A stretch of DNA of 64,000 nt from Pterois miles (Eukaryota > Chordata > Actinopteri > Perciformes > Scorpaenidae). The stretch covers positions 14,060,001 through 14,124,000 of the forward strand of contig CAMQGK010000144.1 of NCBI GenBank assembly GCA_947000775.1, read 5' to 3'. The position numbers were made by a program, and so were the translations under genes. The notes under the pieces were generated by a model that was not told the DNA's origin, made no database searches, and saw only the letters and a list, made by a program, of their open reading frames with translations. Of the stretch, positions 46,865 to 57,779 are shown piece by piece (the first letter of the stretch is position 1; every line of letters begins with the position of its first letter).

Positions 46865-47580
46865 ACCTTATAAGATACTATTCTCTTCTTCTACAGCCTA
46901 AAGAATGTGTCGACTACATTAGATACATTACCAGAATTAAACATTTGGTATAGAATTGTAATTGATTCCAAATAAGACATATCTTTAATAGTAACTTTAC
47001 ACTGTGTTCTGGTTTTATTTTGGTATTTCCTGAGCCTATAATGTATATCATATTTTAATGTAGCATTATTGCATTGAGCAGATTGTTAATCATTAATTAA
47101 TATCAAGGTTCATATTCACAATTAATAGCAGATTACTAATTGTAAGACTAATTATCATAACATGTGAAGAAAAGGGGTAACATTCAACTTCAGATATTAC
47201 CCACATTTAACTTCAATATCAGGATTTAATGGGGCACCACCCAGTTTTATAAAAACTGGGAAAAATAATTAAATTTGATATTAATCAGTTGCATCTCATA
47301 ATCTTGTGGTTGCTTATAATTGAATGAATGATAAAATGAATAAAGAAGAATTAAAGGAATACAGCAAATACAAATGATGAACATTCATGGATCGAACAAA
47401 CTGAAGATGACCAGATCAATTCAGTGACTGATATCTCTGATTGGATTTAACATAGAGTTTAGGGAAGATTGAGAATCAGCTTCATGTTATAAATTTAGAC
47501 GTGGTCTAATATGAATTGTAAAGTTTGTAACTTAGTTATTAGTTGACTATGAATTGACTATGAATTGGTTCATTAGTTTA
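46865..47580. other. H3-H4 spacer, unit 3, proximal
   Basis: A/T-rich non-coding DNA, partly homologous to the H3 3' flanks of units 2 and 4 up to about 47,050; nothing else recognised. Confidence 0.5.
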
Positions 47581-47582
47581 GT

Positions 47583-47905
47583 CATCAGACTCTTTCTCTT
47601 CTGAGGATACATCTATACATCAGCCTCTCTGAGTAGATGGTAGATGGAGGTTTGTCTGTTTGGAGCAGAGTGGCAGCAGCTTCTGTCTGGAACAGTTTGG
47701 ATCTTCTGGATCCAACGATGCGACCCGGCTTGGCTCGTTTCTCTCCCTCAGTAGCTCTCTTTGGTTCCTCGGACACCCTCGTTTTTGGATGGCTGGCATG
47801 TCACCTCGATGCATGTTTCCATCTTCGTCTCTGTCTGGCGAGGCATCTCTGTGCCATCTCTTCAGACCCCCCCTCCTCGGAGCTGGATGGGTCACTCGAT
47901 TCAAA
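47583..47905 (-). other. Unidentified coding-like fragment
   Basis: A GC-richer block on the minus strand with a continuous frame from about 47,905 to 47,620 (starting SFESSDPSSSEEGGLKRW, rich in Arg, Glu and Ser) and a second frame at 47,776-47,585 ending in a basic stretch. It is not found in the other H3-H4 spacers and abuts the Tc1-like insertion. It may be a gene or transposon fragment; I do not recognise the family. Confidence 0.3.
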
Positions 47906-47915
47906 AGACTAAATA

Positions 47916-49453
47916 CACTCCTGATCAAAATCTTAAGACCAGTTAAAAAATTGCAAGAATTTACGTTTTGCACTGTTGTATCTTAAGAAGTTTCTAAGTA
48001 GAGTTTCAAAATGCAAAAAGAAGAAATGAGAGCAAGAGACCAAATGTTTTGAGCAGGCAATTTATTGAAAAGAACAATTTAACTAAAATAGGCTGTTCAT
48101 CAGCTGATCAAAAGTTTAAGACCATAGCTCAAAAAAACCCCTAAAACAGAAATTAAAGTCTCAAAACAGACTCAGTAATGAGTAGCTCCACCATTATTGT
48201 TGATCACTTGAAAAATTGGTGTTGGCATGCTTGATGCGAGTGTTTCCAAAAGGCTTGTAGGAATGTTGCTCCAAGTGGTGAAGATGGCTTCACGAAGGGC
48301 ATCCACTGTCTGGAACTGATGTCCATTTTTGTAAACTTCCCTTGCCATCCATCCCCAAATGTTCTCAATTGGATTTAGATCAGGGGAACATGCAGGATGA
48401 TCCAAAAGAGTGATGTTATTCTCCTGAAAAAAATCCTTTGTCAGACGGGCATTGTGAATTGCAGCATTGTCCTGCTGAAAAACCCAGTCATCACCACACA
48501 GACGAGGGCCCTCAGTCATGAGGGATGCCCGCTGCAACATCTCCACGTAGCCAGCTGCTGTTTGACGCCCTGCACAACCTGGAGCTCCATTGTTCCATTG
48601 AAGGAAAAAGCACCCCAGATCATGATGGCGCCCCCTCCGCTGTGCCGTGTTGAAAAAATCTCAGGTGGCATCTCCTTGTCATGCCAGTAGCGTTGGAAGC
48701 CATCAGGACCATCAAGGTTAAATTTTTTCTCATCAGAGAATAAAACTTTCTTCCAACTTTGAACGTCCCATGTTTGGTGCTCCCTTGCAAAAGCCAAACG
48801 GGCAATTTTGTGGCGTTGAAGGAGACGTGGCCTTTGAAGACGTTTTTTGTTTTTGAAGCCGTTCCTTTGCAGATGCCGTCTGATGGTTATTGGGCTGCAG
48901 TCAGCACCAGTAATAGCCTTAATTTGGGATGAGGATCTTCCCGTGTCTTGACGGACAGCCGTTCGGATCCTCCGGCTCAGTGCCGGTGAGATTTTTTTGG
49001 GTCTACCACTTGATTTTTTTGTTCCATAAACCTCAGGATCTTTTAAGAAATGCAAAATGACTGTCTTACTGCGTCCAACCTCAGCAGCGATGGCACGCTG
49101 TGAGAGGCCTTGTCTATGCAGCTCAACAATCCTGCCACGTTCGAAGGCAGTGAGTTTTTTGCTTTTCCCATCAAGAGGTCTTGACAGTGTGATTACTTGA
49201 CAGAAAATGACATGGAATCCACATTTTTGCACAGATTTGGGCTTTTAAAGGATGTGGTCTTAAACTTTTGATCAGCTGATGAACAGCCTATTTCAGTTAA
49301 ATTGTTCTTTTCAATAAATTGCCTGCTCAAAACATTTAGTCTCTTGTTCCCATTTCTTCTTCTAACTCTACTTAGAACCTTCTTAAGATACAACAGTGAA
49401 AAATGCAAATTCTTGCAATTTTTTAACTGGTCTTAAGATTTTGATCAGGAGTG
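47916..49453 (-). mobile_element. Tc1-like transposon, nearly intact
   Basis: Terminal inverted repeats begin CACTCCTGATCAAAATCTTA at 47,916 and the mirrored copy ends at 49,453; both ends also contain TTAAGACCAGTTAAAAAATTG. A TA target duplication flanks it (47,914-47,915 and 49,454-49,455). Length 1,538 bp, normal for Tc1-like elements. It lies in the H3-H4 spacer of unit 3 only, so it inserted after the units separated. Confidence 0.93.
48172..49232 (-). pseudogene. Tc1-like transposase, one frameshift
   Basis: N-terminal part (49,232-48,516): paired-like helix-turn-helix DNA-binding domain (LTAFERGRIVELHRQGLSQR and AAEVGRSKTVILHFL), second HTH (SGRPKKISPALSRRI), and the first catalytic Asp in KKVLFSDEKKF. 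C-terminal part (48,546-48,172) in another frame: second Asp in WVFQQDNAAIH and the Glu in DLNPIENIWG, 34 residues apart (DD34E). The frames are offset by one base near 48,561-48,570. All three catalytic residues are present, so decay is recent. The element could not make a full-length enzyme as it stands. Confidence 0.92.
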
Positions 49454-49987
49454 TATGTGAAGCCTATTATATCAGTTGAGAAAGGGGGTGCGCCGTTTAG
49501 TTGGCGGGAGAACAGGATTCTCCTCCCATCTGAAAAACTATTCTGATTCTTTAGTAAAACTTATTTTGTTAAGTTAAACTAATTGACTTGTTTCAGCATG
49601 ATTAATTCTTCCATATTTGTAATCTGGGCTTCATCTCTTTCAAATACATACCAAACACAAGACATCAGCCACTGAAGAAAACTTGATCAACTGAATTAAA
49701 GTGAATCAAACAATTGCATCACAGATGAGACCTGTAAACAGAGTTGATTATCAGGACATTAGTTCTATAGGCTCTGAGCATGTGTAATAATATGAATCAA
49801 TTTATGAATGGTTCACAATCAACATAAAATAATGTAATACACTTTGTGACGACCCCTCCTCCCTGACACTAGGTGTCCTTCTCTCTGTTGCTGCTGTTTC
49901 TCCTCTGTGTTGCAGGAAGGAGGTTCGTTAGGTGATGATCTTCACCTGGGCCCAGTGAGCTCTGCCCTTTAAATAGCTCCTCAGCCT

Positions 49988-50134
<147 letters not shown>

Positions 50135-50269
50135 GGAAGACTCCACATTCAGCAGCATGACCCAGACATGTAGTTTTGCTTGGTTTTGTTCTTCTCGCCA
50201 CACACATGCACACACACCCATACACAACTGATTTACTGATCTACAAACTCAAAGATCTTCAAACTCAAA

Positions 50270-50504
50270 GACCTTTTGTGCACACACATGGTTATGTATT
50301 TAGATCAGGGTCATTTGGGAAGTTTCTGTTGTCATTATGAGTTAAAAATAGTGAACACAGTTGTTTGAAAATAAATGTCTTCACCCAACCACTAACCATG
50401 AGTGGGGGAAAAAAACCCTTTCGTGTTATCGTTCATATTCTCTGAAAAATGGCCAAGAAAGGATCAATTCTGCCAGGGTATGTAAACATTTGAGCACAAC
50501 TGTA
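50270..50504 (+). mobile_element. Tc1-like element, right-end fragment
   Basis: GTTTCTGTTGTCATTATGAG, ACAGTTGTTTGAAAATAAAT and the terminal GGTATGTAAACATTTGAGC..ACAACTGTA are the 3' end of a common fish Tc1-like family different from the element at 47.9 kb. It joins the (TCTA)n tract that is shared with the older remnant at 36.5 kb. Confidence 0.75.
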
Positions 50505-50949
50505 TCTGTCTATCTATCTTTCCATCTATCTTTCTATCTATTTACAAGTTATTGTACAAGTTATTTCAGGGTACAATGAGATAGAACTGTAACATAATTC
50601 AACATTTTTCATATCTGTCTAAACATCCAAATAAATCTATAGCTGTTTGGGGCTTTTTAAGTTGGGTTAACAGTAGAGTTTGACCCTGTACATGCGAGCC
50701 CATACTGAACGAGCACCGTATTATTATTATTAGAAGAACCTCGGACAGCGACGGCCTCACAGCTTCCTCTATTTCCAGCAGAGCACCACCAACAAACACT
50801 TTAGTCTGACTGTCAGTTTAACAGACAGCATAGTAATGAGGTTAATATTAATCTGAAGGTTAGCGCTGTTGTTCAGTAGGTGGCGCTAATGCACGAAAGA
50901 TTTCATCATCAACCGTGAAAAACCAAAGAAGAAAAGCTCCACCTCTGTC

Positions 50950-50980
50950 TTCAATCACGTCCTCAGACAGGGTTTAAATA
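50950..50980 (+). promoter_or_regulatory. H4 promoter, unit 3
   Basis: TTCAATCACGTCCTCAGAC (50,950-50,968) and TATA TTTAAATA at 50,973-50,980. Confidence 0.82.
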
Positions 50981-51024
50981 CCTATGAACCCAGCACAGCT
51001 TACTGTTTAATAGAAAGACATTGA

Positions 51025-51345
<321 letters not shown>

Positions 51346-51374
51346 ACACCAACTGGTCACTCAGTACAACCAAA

Positions 51375-51390
51375 GGTCCTTTTCAGGGCC
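51375..51390 (+). terminator. Histone 3' stem-loop, H4 unit 3 (TTTC loop)
   Basis: GGTCCTTTTCAGGGCC: the loop is TTTC, whereas all other stem-loops here have TTTA. TTTC is the common mammalian loop, so it is likely functional. CAAAGAGCT follows. Confidence 0.95.
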
Positions 51391-51828
51391 ACACACCTAG
51401 TCAAAGAGCTGATTTCCTATTTTAATAACATAATGCTGCTTTGTATTAGTTGACCAAAGTTGAGGTGTGTTGTGTTTTTTTTTTTTTTCGTTAAATTCAT
51501 ACTCCTTAAGGGCTTTTTCTAATTCTTAATTTATCCAGTCTGACTTTTCCTAGGACTAGACAAAGGAGAAAAAAAAAAAAAAAAAAAAAAAAAAGGGAGA
51601 ATTGAGGAGCCAAAAAACAGAAGAAAAGATAGTTCAGTCCTTAGTGAGAGGATTTTACCATAGTTACTTAATCTCTGATTTGACTAAATTATTTTAATCT
51701 GTTTCTAATTTAGCCCAAATGTGTGTATATTAGTGATGGTCGGTCGCGAACGAAACGGCTCTTAGAGTCGGCTCTTTGAAGTGAACGACGGGAGCCGGCT
51801 CCTCATTGGGAGCCGTGTTTTTTTTTTT

Positions 51829-51946
<118 letters not shown>

Positions 51947-52107
51947 AAGAAGAGACAACATGGACACGTTAGGAAGGTATAGTAAAGAAAATGAGTGACT
52001 CCAGGACCATTTCAATTTTACTGACAATACAAAGGCAGAGTGTAGAGTCTGCAGGAATATCATATAGAGCCACAAACAACCTGCACAGGTAAACAACCTG
52101 AGAACAG

Positions 52108-52657
52108 ATAAGATAAGATAAGATGAACCTTTATTAATCCCCGGAGGGAAATTCGGGTGTCATAGCAGCATCAACAACAACAGTACAGATAAATACAGTA
52201 CAGTAAAAAGTAAAAAGTAAAAGAGAAGGTGCAGTGAATGAAATAAGGTGCAATGAAGATAGTTGACAATAAAAATAAATCAGTAACAGTAATAAGTAAA
52301 GTGCAGCAGGTGGTGAGTATTGTATATGCACAGCATATGTATATGTAATGATATAACTATATGTAATATATACATTTGGAATAAATATGGAGCAGATGAT
52401 CAGAGTCACATGGAGGTCAGACCTTGGTTATGGAGCCTGATGGCCACCAAAAGAAAGGACTGACCCAGACGGTTTGTAGTGTGCCGAGGGGGGATCAGTC
52501 TCTGGCTGAATGTACTCCTCATCTGGACCAGTTGGTCATAGAGGGGGTGGGAGGGGTTCTTCAGAATAGACTCCAGCTTCCTCCTGGTCCTCCCCTCTGC
52601 CACCACCTCCAGACTGTCCAGCTCACATCCAACCACAGACCCAGCCCTCCTCACCAG
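52108..52657 (-). mobile_element. LINE 3'-end fragment nested in hAT
   Basis: (AAGAT)n then TGAACCTTTATTAATCCCC at the 3' end and the same C-terminal RT tail motifs as 30,437-31,165. The 5' break is after CTCCTCACCAGT (about 52,657). Sits inside the hAT element, so it inserted later. Confidence 0.88.
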
Positions 52658-52728
52658 TCCAGTCCACCAATCAGAGCAATGGGAAGATAAAACAGTCAGT
52701 TGAGTGTGATATTAATGAAGGTGCCAGT

Positions 52729-53034
52729 GTGTCTACTGCAACTGTTGCTGCTGCTGTAGTAGTAGTAGTAGTAGTAGTAGTAGTATCTACAGCATCATGC
52801 TGTTCACCACCACAACCACCTAAACCAACCCAGAGCTCTATGACACAGTTTGTGCAGAAGTCTGTGACCCCAGAAAGACATAACTCAGTTGATGAAGAAC
52901 TGGCAAAAATGATTGCACTTGATTTCCATCCATTTTCAGCTGTGGATGATAAAGGATTCAGGAAGTTTATTCATGCACTGAATCCAATTTATGCAATTCC
53001 AAGCGAGAAAACAAAAATCATCCCAGGCCTATGA
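52729..53034 (+). pseudogene. hAT transposase fragment
   Basis: Frame encoding a Ser/Thr/Val-rich stretch from an expanded (TAG)n tract (52,757-52,785), then VDEELAKMIALDFHPFSAVD and GFRKFIHALNPIYAIPS, the conserved segment that precedes the catalytic domain in hAT/ZBED transposases. The catalytic core and dimerisation domain are absent. Confidence 0.85.
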
Positions 53035-53399
53035 CAGAGAACTTGCATCCACTGCTAGAGAGGGTTAAAATCCACAGCAGCATCCTTCTGGTCAGTTAGG
53101 TGTCACTTTATTGAAAATGATAAAATGGTGGTCTGTCTTCTGGATGGTTTTGAGTTCAGCGACAGACACACTTCTGAGAACTGAGCTGAAGAGCTGCTCA
53201 AAGAGGCAAAAGAGTGATGCTGTTACTGACAATACAGCTAACATAACAATTACATTAGTCATTCATTTTGTGCATAATTTTATATTGTTGTTGATAATAA
53301 ATTAATTAAAGCAACAAAATAACCCGAAGAGCCGTTTGGGAGCCGAAAGAGCCGGTTCTCTGAAAAGAGCCGGAATTCCCATCACTAGTGTATATAAGA

Positions 53400-54410
53400 A
53401 ATAAAGAGGTATTTCATTAATTTATGGGTGTCTTATTTTCTTCTCTTGTTCCCTCCTTGGTCTTTGCTTCCTCTCTCCATTTTCTCCTGAGACTCTGGAG
53501 GTCAGATCTCCTCTAGACCTGCCCCCATCTCTACTGGAGGTCTGATCATTTGGGTCTAAGTAGATCAGACAGGAGGTCCGTCCCACACTGGTACATCTGT
53601 GATTACTAGTTTGTTTTGTATTAAACTCACTGAGAGGATTTTAGTAGTTGCTATAATTTAATATCTGTTTTGCCCAAATTATTTAAATGTTGTTTCTCAG
53701 AAATTATCTGAGGAATAATTTAAAATTTTAACACAGTGACTTACTTTTTCATGTAAAGATGTTTTCTGTCAGTGGGTCAACATGTGTGTTTGGGAATCAT
53801 ATCTGGTAAAATCCAGAGGGATCAACAGCTCTGCATCATCTGGAACTAGTCATGTTATTCTCTTCATTGACTGTATTAAAATGATCACATAAATTAATAG
53901 ACGATATCCTACACACAGTAACCCCCCAAGTCTTTAAATAAATCTCTTTCTCATTTTCCTCTGGAGCAGTGTAAATATTAATAATACATTACATCTTCAC
54001 CTCTATGAAGCAGTCCACCTGGAAAAATGTCTGTTCTTCTATTTAAAACATCATTTTAAATACAAGCATCAGCAGTTTTAAGAAGAAGAAGATAGTCCTT
54101 TATTAGTCCCACGAGGGGAAATTCATTTTTTTATTATTATTTTTTTACCTGTTGATAGTCCACATTTCCCTTTTCACCACAATTCAGTCACTTTACCAAC
54201 ATCTTCATTTCAGTCAGAATATCAGAGTCAGTATTCAATAAATAATTTGATTTTGGTGCAACAAAAGTTCAAAAAGCCTGCCTGTAATTATTAAGTCTAA
54301 GGGTTTTGATCAGAGGTGCAGCATTAAATGTATGTTTGTTCTGTTCAACATGTAAAATAATTAATGAATTATCCAGAATCATACATGTGAAATATTTCTG
54401 TTGACATTAA
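53400..54410. other. H4-H1 spacer, unit 3, distal
   Basis: Non-coding. From about 53,690 it matches the H4 3' region of unit 2 (38,150-38,800). A LINE/SINE tail fragment (GATAGTCCTTTATTAGTCCC) interrupts it at 54,083-54,128 and is absent from unit 2. Confidence 0.6.
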
Positions 54411-54413
54411 AGC

Positions 54414-54536
54414 ACAGTGGTGCAGTGGTTATCACTGTCTCATCACAGCCGGTTTGAATCCAGCTCGGGTCCTTCTGTGTGGAGTCTTCATGTTCTCCCC
54501 GTGTTAGTCTGGGTTTTTGTATTCCTACTGCCACAG
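54414..54536 (+). repeat. SINE fragment in H4-H1 spacer, unit 3
   Basis: Same fragment and same position as 38,808-38,921 in unit 2, ending before GATTGATTGATGGATCG. A (TAC)n tract follows at 54,723-54,747. Confidence 0.8.
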
Positions 54537-55410
54537 ATTGATTGATGGATCGATTGATTTATTATTATAAACATTTTTATTATGTTACATCGTGCATGAA
54601 ACAATGGGGAAATAATGTAAATAGTACATTTTCAGACCAGTGCCAAGTTTGAAAGTGAATCATTTTGAATCATTTTGAGTAATTGCTTAATAACAACAAA
54701 AATTATTATTATTATACTTGTAAGACTACTACTACTACTACTACTACTGCAGTACTGTGTCATTGTCAAATGTCATTTTCAGCAGAAAACACAAATTATC
54801 TCGTTTAACACTTTTCCACAATTCAGCACCTGTAGACATTATCAATACAGCAGTGTTACTGTAACATCTAAATCCTCTTATTATGCTGCTCCAGAGAGGC
54901 GACATTTATCTGTCAGTGTGTTTGATCATTAATATTAGAAGTATTAACTATTTCTAATAACAGCAGTCCTCAGCAGAGGACATGTCCACAGTCACAGCGA
55001 GCAGCTCTGATAGGAAGTCTGGCTAAACTGCACCATCAGCCTCGACCATCATCAGTGTGTTTGCTGCTCCACAATAACTTCACTTTATTACAAACTCATC
55101 GACAGCAGATGCTTGTTTTTACACTGAGTCTCTGAACAAACATGTGGGTCAGCTGGAAAACGACTTTTCACGGAGCTCTGATGCATTTTTCAGCATTTTA
55201 GGAGAGAAAAGAGGGAGAAAAGTCGCTGAGCAGCGCTGGCCACGGCGGTGAGTAGGTGAGGTTTGGAGGCTCCACAAACAAAATGCAGAGAGCATCAGAG
55301 CTCTACATGACTTCAATATGAAGAGACACAAGTCCGCTATCGGCTCCCTTCACTGTCAGCCTTCAGCACTTCTCCCACATTTACTTTGGAGGCTTTTATC
55401 GGTGGAGAGA

Positions 55411-55491
55411 AAACACAAGTGGCCCGGCTTTCAGAGGACACAGGAGCCACGGGCTGGGTTGAGTCTCCACGGTTCTCATGGTGCGTTTAAG
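55411..55491 (+). promoter_or_regulatory. H1 promoter elements, unit 3
   Basis: AAACACA at 55,411-55,417 and TTTAAG at 55,486-55,491, same spacing as units 1 and 2. Confidence 0.8.
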
Positions 55492-55572
55492 TGCAGCCCC
55501 CTGCTCCGAGCTGCCTCACAGTCCAGTCCGACTCTCGTCTCATCCTGAGTTCAAACACAAGCTGAGGAGAAA

Positions 55573-56196
55573 ATGGCAGAAGTAGCTCCAGCTCCAGCCG
55601 CCGCGCCGGCCAAAGCAGCCAAGAAGAAGGTTTCCAAACCGAAGACTGGCCCCAGCGTCAGTGAGCTCATCGTGAAAACTGTGGCCGCATCCAAGGAGCG
55701 GAGCGGCGTGTCTGCGGCCGCCCTCAAGAAGGCTCTGGCTGCCGGAGGCTACGATGTGGACAAGAACAAGGCCCGCGTCAAGACCGCCATCAAGAGCCTG
55801 GTGGCTAAGGGGACTCTGGTCCAGGTCAAGGGGACCGGGGCCTCCGGCTCCTTCAAGATCAGCAAGAAGGCTGTAGAGAAACCGGCCAAGAAAGCCGCTC
55901 CTAAAGCCAAGAAGCCCGCAGCCAAGAAACCCGCAGCGGCCAAAAAGCCCAAAACCGTCAAGAAGCCAGCAGCCGCTAAGAAATCCCCGAAGAAGGCTAA
56001 GAAACCCGCAGCGGCCAAGAAACCCGCCAAGAGCCCCAAGAAGGCGACTAAGAGCCCCAAGAAGGCCACCAAGAGTCCCAAGAAGGCCACCAAGAGCCCC
56101 AAGAAGGTGGTGAAAAAGGCCCCTGCAGCCAAGAAAGCCCCCGCTAAGAAGGTCGCTAAACCCAAAGCCAAGAAAGCAGCAGCCAAGAAGAAGTGA
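55573..56196 (+). CDS. Linker histone H1, unit 3 (longer tail)
   Basis: 207 codons. Identical layout to units 1 and 2, but the C-terminal tail has one additional SPKKATK heptad, giving four SPKK motifs instead of three. Val at residue 101 as in unit 1. The 21-nt unit (AAGAGCCCCAAGAAGGCCACC-like) is itself a short tandem repeat, which explains the length change by slippage or unequal exchange. Confidence 0.98.
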   Translation: MAEVAPAPAAAPAKAAKKKVSKPKTGPSVSELIVKTVAASKERSGVSAAALKKALAAGGYDVDKNKARVKTAIKSLVAKGTLVQVKGTGASGSFKISKKAVEKPAKKAAPKAKKPAAKKPAAAKKPKTVKKPAAAKKSPKKAKKPAAAKKPAKSPKKATKSPKKATKSPKKATKSPKKVVKKAPAAKKAPAKKVAKPKAKKAAAKKK

Positions 56197-56231
56197 GCTC
56201 TTCAGTCTGATGACAAACACTCCGACAAAAA

Positions 56232-56247
56232 GGCTCTTTTAAGAGCC
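56232..56247 (+). terminator. Histone 3' stem-loop, H1 unit 3
   Basis: GGCTCTTTTAAGAGCC, 35 nt after the stop. Confidence 0.97.
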
Positions 56248-56249
56248 AC

Positions 56250-56800
56250 CACATCATCCTCAGAGACAGATTTCCTCTTTATCCTCACTGCTATCAATAA
56301 AAGAAGATCATTTTATTCTATTGGAAGGTAAAGAAGTAAACAAACAATAAATATACTTAGACACGAATAATATATATAATATGTAATATAATAATTATAA
56401 TATAAATAACAGTCATACCTTATTAGAATTAGATATCAAAGAACTATCCCTTTATCCAATACAAGCGAGAAATCCTTCACACCGAAATTAAGTTGATCAA
56501 TACACTAATAAGAGTAATCATAATAATCAGCACATGAAATTAGAAATAATGGTAAAGACTGAGTGATTGAGCTTTTTGAAATAAATAAATGAATAAACTA
56601 AAACAATTCTTCACAGCACAATTTGGGGGACCCTTTTCATTGCGACAATAACAAATTTACTAATTAAAATTAGAATTATTTCATCAGTTTAGTGGCCTAT
56701 TTACCATCATTTTGCATGATTTAAATACTTAATTTCAATCAGAAAATAAAAATCTTTACAGAGATAAGCATTTATGTTTAGGTATTCCGACTTAATTTTC
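56250..56800. other. H1-H2B spacer, unit 3
   Basis: A/T-rich; from about 56,410 homologous to 40,530-41,010 in unit 2, without the retroposon tail found there. No gene. Confidence 0.5.
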
Positions 56801-56804
56801 GTTC

Positions 56805-56970
56805 ATGTGTGAATGTGAGAGTGAGTCTGTCTATATGTTGTCTGTCTCTATGTGCCCTGTGATGGACTGGCGACCTGTCCAGGGTGAACACCGCCTTCGC
56901 CCAATGCCAGCTGGGATCGGCTCCAGCCGCCCTCGACCCCTAACAGGATAAGCGGTTGATGATGGATGAT
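56805..56970 (+). repeat. SINE 3' fragment, H1-H2B spacer of unit 3
   Basis: GTCTCTATGTGCCCTGTGATG, GACTGGCGACCTGTCCAGGG and GGATAAGCGGTTGATGATGG. The same insertion as 41,036-41,286 in unit 2, with the 5' part lost. Confidence 0.8.
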
Positions 56971-57204
56971 AAAGGTGTTCTCATCCATACATACACATCC
57001 AACAGTTTTCTGATCGACAGGTCAGACACTATCATCAGATTTTATGTTGTATATGTTGATTATTGAGGAGGATGTTGAGCAAATGTTTAATTTTGTAGTT
57101 GCGCATAATGGCTTTACTGCGGTGATAGACGTTCTACAGACCTGTTATTATCATTACTATTTTAAAATTATAGTAAAAGGATCATATCTTTAGAGGTAGT
57201 GGGT

Positions 57205-57220
57205 GGCTCTTAAAAGAGCC
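57205..57220 (-). terminator. Histone 3' stem-loop, H2B unit 3
   Basis: GGCTCTTTTAAGAGCC on the minus strand, 26 nt after the stop. Confidence 0.97.
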
Positions 57221-57246
57221 TTTGTGTTGCTGGTTGATCAGCAGGT

Positions 57247-57621
57247 TTACTTGGAGCTGGTGTACTTGGTCACGGCCTTGGTTCCCTCAGACACGGCGTG
57301 CTTCGCCAGCTCACCGGGCAGCAGCAGGCGGACAGCGGTCTGGATCTCCCTGGAAGTGATGGTGGAGCGCTTGTTGTAGTGAGCCAGACGGGAGGCCTCA
57401 CCGGCGATGCGCTCAAAGATGTCGCTCACGAAGGAGTTCATGATGCCCATGGCTTTGGAGGAGATACCGGTGTCCGGGTGGACCTGCTTCAGCACCTTGT
57501 ACACGTAGATGGCGTAGCTCTCCTTCCTGGTCTTTCTCTTCTTCTTGCCGGTCTTGCTGACGCTCTTAGAGACGGCTTTCTTTGAGCCCTTCTTGGGCGC
57601 TTTCACTGTTGCGTCCGGCAT
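57247..57621 (-). CDS. Histone H2B, unit 3
   Basis: 124 codons; protein equals unit 2 (Ser66). The coding region and 3' flank are nearly identical to unit 2, but immediately upstream of the ATG the 5'UTR and promoter diverge strongly (TTGATCTAAGTGG in place of the sequence of units 1 and 2). This is a sharp edge of homogenisation at the start codon. Confidence 0.98.
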   Translation of the reverse strand: MPDATVKAPKKGSKKAVSKSVSKTGKKKRKTRKESYAIYVYKVLKQVHPDTGISSKAMGIMNSFVSDIFERIAGEASRLAHYNKRSTITSREIQTAVRLLLPGELAKHAVSEGTKAVTKYTSSK

Positions 57622-57694
57622 GTTGATCTAAGTGGTTTCTCCTGACTCGGATAATAACCTTCAAGTCGCAGACTGGTCGTCTTGTATCCACTCG

Positions 57695-57732
57695 ATGTAA
57701 ATGTCACTGTGCTGTTGCTCTCACAGGATTGG
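57695..57732 (-). promoter_or_regulatory. Divergent H2B promoter, unit 3
   Basis: The octamer position reads ATTTACAT (ATGTAAAT at 57,695-57,702), one mismatch from ATTTGCAT; CCAAT is kept (ATTGG at 57,728-57,732). Confidence 0.7.
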
Positions 57733-57779
57733 TTGTCTCCTGATCAGCTCTGTGTTCCCGCTAAACCAGCGGCTCCATT

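Noticed and set aside
53361..53387. hAT end as a true histone 3' stem-loop
   Set aside because: No histone coding sequence precedes it and two extra A residues disrupt the outer stem pairs; kept only as a resemblance.
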